NCBI GenBank assembly: GCA_037074615.1
Contig: CM073518.1
Span: 4,278,001-4,342,000 of the forward strand
Source: Leucaena leucocephala
Lineage: Eukaryota; Streptophyta; Magnoliopsida; Fabales; Fabaceae
DNA length: 64,000 bases
Direction: 5' to 3'
A program made the position numbers and the translations under genes. Under the pieces are notes generated by a model. It searched no databases and was not told the DNA's origin. It saw only the letters and a program-made list of their open reading frames with translations. Positions 56,811 through 64,000 of this stretch are shown piece after piece (the stretch's first letter is position 1; the number at the start of each line of letters is the position of its first letter).

Positions 56811-57997
56811 CTTTTTTCGCGGACACAAGACAAATATCTCCCTCGAGAACATTGCTAAGGTGGCTGAACTTTCACAGCCTAGAGTCGATGCAATATACAG
56901 AATATATATATATATATATAACTTTAGTATATATTACACGTATATTAGTAGCGTCTCTCCAAGACGTTGCTGTGTAGTACATAGCCTTGGTTATGTTTTT
57001 TTATACACAGCGTTTATTATGTTAATATGTATGCTTTTTATAAGTGAATATGCAATATATCTTTAATGAGTTAATCATATTTAAGATATTATCGAATATT
57101 AAATATAAATATATTTTTGAATGAGAGTTTAAACCTTAATTCATAATATTGTGAAAAACTAATACCTAAGTTATATTCAATTTGATACTCATTAACAATT
57201 GATCTTCTAAACAAATCCAAAGAGGAATGGCTTTCATATCTTGTTACTAATTAGGCATACAATATATAATATATTTATCAACTATAACTCTAAAAGTAGA
57301 ATATTTAAATGTACATGATCGACTTGACAACCTTTTTCCGATTTATTACAAATTTTTAACAATTATTTGATTGATATTCAATGCTATAATTATATTAGAT
57401 ATTACAATCTTGGTTTTACATATTTACATGTTATAAAAAAAATAAAAAGAATCGTGCAAAGAAAGAAGGGAATTATATTATTGTTTTGAAGATGAACAGT
57501 CAAAATCATCTAATATAATATTTATATTATGACCGTTTATAATACTTTACGAATTGTATGATGTATACGTAAAGAGATATGGATCTAAAGAAGGCACTAG
57601 GATTTGTGTTGCAATGGGATAAGTTATCGTTTAATTGGTGGGTTAAATAATATGATGCATGATATGGCTTTGATATTTCAATTGCAAGTTGCATGGCTGG
57701 GTCTTATAATTTTTTAGAATCGATCCTTTTAAAAGCTATACAAGCATTTGACCGATCCTTTTATCTGCTCGGTTATCATCATTTTCCATACTAATACTCC
57801 ATGTTGAAGCATTATCAACTCTGCCTTGATTCCAACACACTTACATTCCAAATTGTAACAAATGCGGCGGGCGGGCGGGCGAGCATGATGTATGGAATAA
57901 TTGGAACAATATTCACTAAACCTTGATTTAAGATTTATAACATAACAAAGGAGATGTCGTAAATTCCAAAGGGTACGATGTTGTCAGCAAATGATGA
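56811..57997. other. ERF 3' UTR and AT-rich spacer
   Basis: (AT)n near 56903-56921, GGGC-repeat at about 57866-57882. No CDS seen. The SNM1 3' UTR should lie just below 57998. Confidence 0.45.
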
Positions 57998-60900
57998 TCA
58001 CGACAACAAGAGGGAAATCATTGCATTGGCAGATTCTGGGCCATCATTATTCACACTCGGTATGATGGTGTCAGCAGATATCAGCTTAATAAAGTCTTTC
58101 AGTTCTGGGAAGCTGCTATGCTCACTGTACGGCACTTCGTATCTAATCAATCAACAATCATCTCAAGTCAGTTAAACCAACTAAAGTTCAGACGAAAACT
58201 TGTTCTCTTGTATTGGAACTACGAACTAAAGTTCAGTGATCAACCACTATTTAAGAGACCATGATAACTAGAGGCAAAAATTAAGGTGAAGAAGTTCATG
58301 TTTCCCTTTAAAAGTTAAATGAAGTATACACATAAAAAAGAAAAATAAGCAATAAGGAAGGAGATTAAAGCAGTAAACAAAACATCACCTTATAATGGTA
58401 CCCTGCTGCCACCTCCTCCCTGGAGACTTCTTTTTGCCTTTGCCGAATGTCCAACCCGTGGGAGAGAAAGCCACAATCAGACTGAACCGGCCCTAATCAA
58501 AATACGAGTGTAAGACTTAAACCACAACTTTGATTTCAGTCTTCAATAGAAAAATAGCTTTTGGTGTATTAGTGCCTAGCAGCTACAGTGGATGGTAACC
58601 ATGCACAGTGTTTGCATTTTGCACTTTGCAGCCAAGATATTGAATGATGATGTGAAAAAAAAACAGAGAGACTGAATATTGGCTTAGTGTAAGAGTATGT
58701 ATTCATAAATAAACTGCAGATTGTATAACAAAACAACTATACCCCAGATGACGGCATGCATGCATCTAGAGTCCAGACATGCAGATAAGTACGCTACAAC
58801 AAAAAGCAGCCCTCACCGCATATTGACTCGATAGATGCTTAAGTCTTTTGAAACTTGCAAGCGTCCACATAGGGGCAACATGAATGTTGCTCTCATGCTC
58901 ATTTGAAGTAAACCACTGCATGTCTTCCCCCTCAAATCCCAAACATTTCAAAAGCCGTAACTTCGCAGCATTCACGTATACCTTTTTTCGAAGCACCCGA
59001 GCAACCTCCAAGAAAAGCCTTTCTTTCCCTAAGGGAAAAAAAATGTATTTCATTTCAAGTATGACAGAATCACAAATAATAATAAAAAAAATGACATTAC
59101 GAATTAATTATCAAACTGCATCTTATGTCAAACTACGAAATAGCAAAAATTACTGATACGATGTATGATATATGTAGTGTTCATATTCAGATAGAGCGCT
59201 GAGAGGTAAACTCTACCAATTGTATAGCTCCCAATCAGAAACAGAGTCCGAGGATTAAAAGTCTCTGCCTGAATGGCATCAATAACAAATTGTATTACGG
59301 CCTCTTGTTTGGGAAAGTCATACTGCAATGAAACAGCATGAGATACGAAACGATCAGTATTTATATTTCATACATACAGAGCACAGTAAAAACAAACTAC
59401 GTAAAAAAAACATAAGATATAGAACTATTGAATGGCTTGGCAATTGCACCTTGGTCTTAGTTAAGGAACACATTTAATTTCATAGATAAGTTTCTAATTA
59501 AGATTCAGGAAAAGTTGTCTTAAACCAAAATCATTTCCATAATCAGTCAGCCAAGTTTATTTGAGGGTGTGTTTGGATTAGTTTTTGGAGAATAGATTCT
59601 GGGAAGAATAGATTCTGGAGAATAGATTTTGAGAAGAATAGATTTTGGGAAGAATAGATTTTGGGAATAAAGATGTTTGGATGATTAGTAGTAGAATCAC
59701 TTTTTATATTGGTAAATTACTAAAAAGGGTATGATATGATTAAAAGTAAGAGAGATGAAAGATGATAGAGAAGAAAAAGGAGAGAGAAGAGAGTGTAGAG
59801 AGGAGAGAGAAAAAGAGATATAAGAGAAGAGAAAGGAAAGAGAAAAAAAAAAAGATAAGAGAAGAGAGAGGAGAGATGATAGAGAAAATAGAAGAGAGAG
59901 GAGAGAGGGTGTAAGAAAAAGTAGGGTTAAAATAGTAATTGGATAATCCATAACCTAGGTTTCAAACCAAAAGCTATTTTCAGTGGCTTATTCAAAACCT
60001 AAGTTTCAAACTGAGGTTTTGCCCAAAATCAATTTTCAACAAAAATTGTTGTTTGTGTAAAAAAATTTCAAACCACGATTTTGGCTAAAATTGATTTTGA
60101 AACCTAAGTGCCAAACAGGCACTGAAAGAGAAGATTTCACTATTCGGATATAGAATTACCTGTGGGTTACAGTAAGTTGTATCAAGAATTAATGTATGAA
60201 TAGGACACATCTGCAGAAAAGAACTGGTTGCCATTTCTTGACAAAAACGAAAGTCCCCTGTATGGAGCACAGCCTAAATGCAAGTGCAATATCCAGTCAA
60301 TGAAAAAATAACAACGAGGCAACCGGCAAAAATAAGTTCACTAGGAAGTCAATCCAGGCCAGACCTTACCACTGGGAGGTTGAAAGAGTATGATTACAGA
60401 ACCCGGGCAGTGATTGGCATCCAAAAAAGTCACATCAATACCAGCTATGTTACTTTTTTCATTTAGAGGTAAAACATGTAATTTCTCAAATGGAATCCCA
60501 ATGTTCATATTTACAAGTCTAGCTGTGACGGAGGAGCAATAAATCTTTCCATGATTGAAGGACTTGGTGAGACCTTGATAATCTGCACACAAAAATGTGG
60601 AACAGCAGCCAGGGCATAAAATGGATTGATGAGACTGACAATACGTAGCTTTTTGGGAAGCCTAGGAGGGTAGAAGCTCAAAACAAGGAACTCCCTATTT
60701 ATTCTTTTTCTGCAATCTCAAATCAGGAACATGCAGCTACAATGACAAGTGATCTCACCGTACACAATTTTTTTCTCACTGGGGGGCCAGTAGATAAAAA
60801 AGTCGGCAGCAAACATAATGCACGAATAAAAGTATCAAATGTGCTTCCATATTTCAGAGAAGCATGAAAACTACGTTTACTTTGTCCATGTGAATCTAAC

Positions 60901-63900
60901 ATGCCAAAGCCACTATTGCTCTAGCCTATTCTATGGAGATCTGTGGTAAATATGATTTTAAGATATATGTTAAAATACGTTGTTACAAAGTAACTACTAG
61001 AGTGAAGGTGAATGCTAACAAATTTTGTCAGAAACTAACATATGGAGAAAATAACATGGAAATGGAAAGCTGTAACGGAAAATTTATAGATGACAAGTGA
61101 AAATAAATGTTAACAAGCAGAAGCAAACTTACGGTCCAAGTGGAAGTGTGTGAGAAACCAATGACAACAATCTCCTCTAAGATATTTGAAAGCATCCTGT
61201 AAATATCCAAATGTAGTTGCGAGGCACTCAGAACCTTATCATGAAATTACTGGGAAAAGGTTAGCATTTTAATGCAAAATCAGAAGTTCCAGATTTAAAC
61301 ACTCATCATTGGTATTTGCCCATGAATTCATACTGTGTTCTCTTTTTATCCTTTACTTGTCTTTTTTAATTTAGATGCCTGCATTCATCAACACTGTTTT
61401 CCTTTCTCTAAATTGGGGATAATTCAGCGCAGGAGGGATCAGAATCATAAAAGTGCAATATGATTGGCATGCACGTACAGTTCTAAGTTTAAGTTGTCAG
61501 CCCTATAATTAAGGAGCATTTGCTTGACGGGAAATGACAAATGCATTGCAATGTTCCATAATGGAAAACACCCCATTTTCAGTCAGTCAAATTTCTAAAA
61601 CATAACTTAACAGCAGAAAAACTAAGTTGAAGCTGCGTTGACAACTAGGATATATCCTAGTCCTAAAGCTTTCAACAAGGAAATAGACTGTAACACAAAA
61701 CAAATATATGCTTATCATTTAGAGTGCTATTCAGTATTTACCACCCGGAAAGGCGTTCCTGGTATGCAACACCATGAGGGAATATCACGAGACTTCTTAT
61801 TTGTTGATGGCCTTTTCGCCTTATGCTTACGACCTGAATCCAATCTGTTGTTTTTTATTCCATGCTGTTCACCAGGAGTGGCAGTAACTTTCTTCCTATT
61901 GATAGCAGAGCCTGTGAAATAATCAGTAATTAATTTGTTTGCAGCTGCTTTGCTAATTTCATCAACTTTCCTTTCTGATTGATCATTTATAACTCTCTGG
62001 GTTCTAATCCTTCTAGGCTCTACAAGGCCTTCGTCATGTTTTTCATCAGAAGAGCCAATTCCTTTTCTAAGTTCGCTCAAAGCATGCACAATTTTTTTCC
62101 TGGGACCAAGTGCTGTAATGCCCATGCTTAAGAGATCCTTCAGATATAGAAAAAAAGAGAAAGATAATCAAGTTATAAAACACATTTCGACAATAAAATT
62201 AATTAAACAGAGTAACAGAAAGTGGTAAAGTAGTGTTTCATACCACTTCTTTCAGGAGACAGAAAACCTGAAGAGAACAATTTTTTATTGCCAAACACAT
62301 TTTTAGGTTTCCAACAGAAAAGTGTCGATGAGTACTGCCTGAATGTCCTTCTAAATCAAATTACTAGCAAATTGCATGTCTCAAGGAGTTGAGCAGTAAA
62401 AGATTGAGCTTTCTACATGGAGTGTGGAGGGAGATGTGGAGGGAGAAAGACAAATTTTATGTTTCTTTCTCTGAAGGATATTGGTTTTGTGTGATTCTCT
62501 CAAGTCTCAGGTAAAATTCCAATTTCTCATCGGCAATTAGCTTTATGTATAAATTACAATATCGGGATGCTATTTTTTCATAAATCAAAGTAAAGCCAAC
62601 TTTTGAAACACATAAAACTCCAAAAAAGAAAATAGCACATACACATAAACTCAAGGAGCAAGTGTGACATAAGTGATGAAAATAAGCTGATGGTACGAGA
62701 TCATGCTACAAAACATAGCTCACCTCTTCTGTCAGCCACTGCAAGGTCTCCCAATCAACTTCTTCCTTCACAAAAACATCTTCATATTTCGATAAACCGA
62801 TATTACGTAGCCAATCAACAACAGGAGAGATAGTGGCAGTTTTTGGCACATGTTGAGGACCCACCTCATCCTCCGGAAAGGTAATCTGCATGAAATTGCC
62901 GTGGCATTAGCTCGTGGTAATTTACATAATTTTGTTATAGTACCATGGCATTGTTACTGACCACATGACTATGCAGCCAAATAAAGTATTAACTAAGCTC
63001 CTGGGAAGTTTTTTACCCCAAGAGGAAGATATATAGCAAAAATATAAAACGCTTATATACTTCTAAATCAATGGAAAGCGATACTAAACCGCACAAAATT
63101 GTAAGATTACATTATCGGACGTTGAAACGGATTAATAGTCTAATTCAGCTATAATGTAATGCAGCGTGCATCTAAATCGAAATTACGATTGATGCATTAT
63201 GGCGAAGAGAGGAAATGCGTAGCAGGAAAAAAAAAGGAACTTACTTCTTGAGCTTTACTTTCCCCTTCGTCAATACAATCATTAGTATGAATATTTCGCT
63301 GTTCGTCGGTCAAGTCGGAAATGTCAATTCCACAGAGAGGACATTGAAACGGTCCTCCGACGCTATTAGCATGTAAACCATCCCACTCCTGATGAGGAAA
63401 TGCCACAGCCCCAGAGCTATGAACTTCGTCTAATTCAGAACCAAAATTCAGCAATAGATCAAGCTCCGAAGCAGTCTCAAAATCGTTATTCACATTTGCG
63501 TTGGAAGATTTTCCATGCCCACAGTTGAAGCTTTCCATTCGAGATGCCAACAACTTCGATTCTATTGAATTTCCAAAGTAACTATCCTTTAATTTCCATT
63601 TCTTCTTGTCATCGGGTTCAGGAGAACAAACCCCGCAGCCGTCGGAAATTGAACCCTCTGCCCAATGTACTGGTTCAGGGTCACCCTCGTTTTGGACGCA
63701 ATCTATAGTTGACGGAACGAAACCCAAACTACAGCTTTCATCGCGTCTACAAACCCCTCCATCAAGTAAAGGAATATCGCTAGTGAGACACAATGACGAC
63801 GAAGGGAGTTCATTTTCCTTACCGAGGTAGCTGGAAGCAACAGAGCGCTTGGGCCTCTTGGGTTGGGGGTGATTGAGCTCGGAAGGAATAAGGGGTCCTT

Positions 63901-64000
63901 CGGAGCAAAATGAGTTGTGGGAAACTGTTGTCTGGGTAAGAGGGATCTGGAAATCATCAATGTCGTCGTCCAACAGCGAGAAGATGGAAGAGTCGAGCTG
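57998..64000 (-). CDS. SNM1: SNM1/PSO2-type DNA cross-link repair nuclease (5' end outside window)
   Basis: Metallo-beta-lactamase/beta-CASP 5' exonuclease used in repair of interstrand cross-links and oxidative damage (SENSITIVE TO NITROGEN MUSTARD 1). Ten exons: 63245-64000, 62724-62885, 61742-62137, 61133-61196, 60365-60582, 60160-60273, 59217-59322, 58817-59028, 58389-58492 and 57998-58142. All are in phase with GT-AG borders, giving 758 residues. Order of parts: acidic N-terminus; UBZ4 ubiquitin-binding zinc finger (CPLCGIDISD ... HTNDC); SAM domain (VVDWLRNIGLSKYEDVFVKE ... DLLSMGITALGPRKKI); basic linker; then the nuclease. The metal motif HFHLDH spans the exon 4/5 junction, followed by DANHCPGSVIILF, AVLHTGDFRF and LILDTTYCNP. 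The beta-CASP part includes TLFLIGSYTIGKERLF, GWTFGKGKKKSPGRRW and YSEHSSFPELKDFIKL. The start codon lies beyond 64000. SAM-containing SNM1 is the plant arrangement. Intron 6 holds a MITE-like element. Confidence 0.95.
59570..60120 (-). mobile_element. Polypyrimidine-core MITE-like element, copy E, in SNM1 intron 6
   Basis: Starts gtgtttggattag and ends tgccaaacaggcac, so the ends are short inverted repeats. It has several gaatagattttggga-type units at 59590-59665, the purine core (59745-59920), then agtaattggataatccat and ggcttattcaaaacc blocks shared with the other copies. It leaves SNM1 exons intact. Confidence 0.78.

Noticed and set aside
1..64000. CRISPR arrays, operons, phage or organelle DNA
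   Set aside because: Plant nuclear gene structure is present throughout. The regular repeats are minisatellite or transposon, without spacer-repeat periodicity.

Overview
The window is nuclear DNA of a flowering plant, almost certainly a eudicot. Genes have short introns with GT-AG borders, spacers are AT-rich, and most recognisable proteins have close Arabidopsis counterparts. The species cannot be named from the sequence alone. Both ends cut through genes: a UBP16-like deubiquitinase at the left (5' end missing) and SNM1 at the right (5' end missing on the minus strand).

Layout. 1-2515: UBP16-like C-terminal half (+). 3162-5072: dead 5'-truncated LINE with a 12-bp target duplication. 7021-8265: F-box/beta-propeller gene (+). 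9471-9655: tRNA-derived SINE. 10466-12681: AIP2-type RING E3 ligase (+) with a 2-bp frameshift in the RING. 13797-17420: ALKBH9B-like RNA demethylase (-), intact. 18566-23154: decayed DUF1350 gene (+), one exon of which is split by a 439-bp fold-back element; two SINEs lie in its last introns. 24173-24864: unrecognised small ORF (+) split by a second copy of the same element. 30584-33321: two-exon plant gene of unknown function (+). 34357-40116: a 5.76-kb Pack-MULE-like element. 41207-43281: FMO1-like pseudogene (-). 44693-47258: KCS10/FIDDLEHEAD (-), intact. 49737-51374: PORR-domain organelle RNA-binding protein (-). 56097-56810: ERF017/ORA47-type AP2/ERF factor (+). 57998-64000: SNM1 DNA cross-link repair nuclease (-).

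The best candidate for something new is the transposon biology. The 34.36-40.12 kb element has about 200-bp terminal inverted repeats and a perfect 9-bp target duplication (AAAGAGTTT). It carries intron-containing fragments of NADP-isocitrate dehydrogenase, a leucine-rich-repeat fragment and a cyclophilin fragment, the last embedded in a 21-bp minisatellite that reads as heptapeptides. A separate roughly 440-bp fold-back family, also with 9-bp target duplications, has landed twice within 2.5 kb, each time inside a reading frame. A third family with a polypyrimidine core has five copies, one in an SNM1 intron.

The plant genes are functionally independent (protein turnover, m6A demethylation, cuticle lipid synthesis, organelle RNA processing, stress transcription, DNA repair) and form no pathway or operon. 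Several lesions are small indels, so assembly error must be excluded before AIP2 is called dead. The DUF1350 and FMO1 loci carry too many independent lesions for that explanation.
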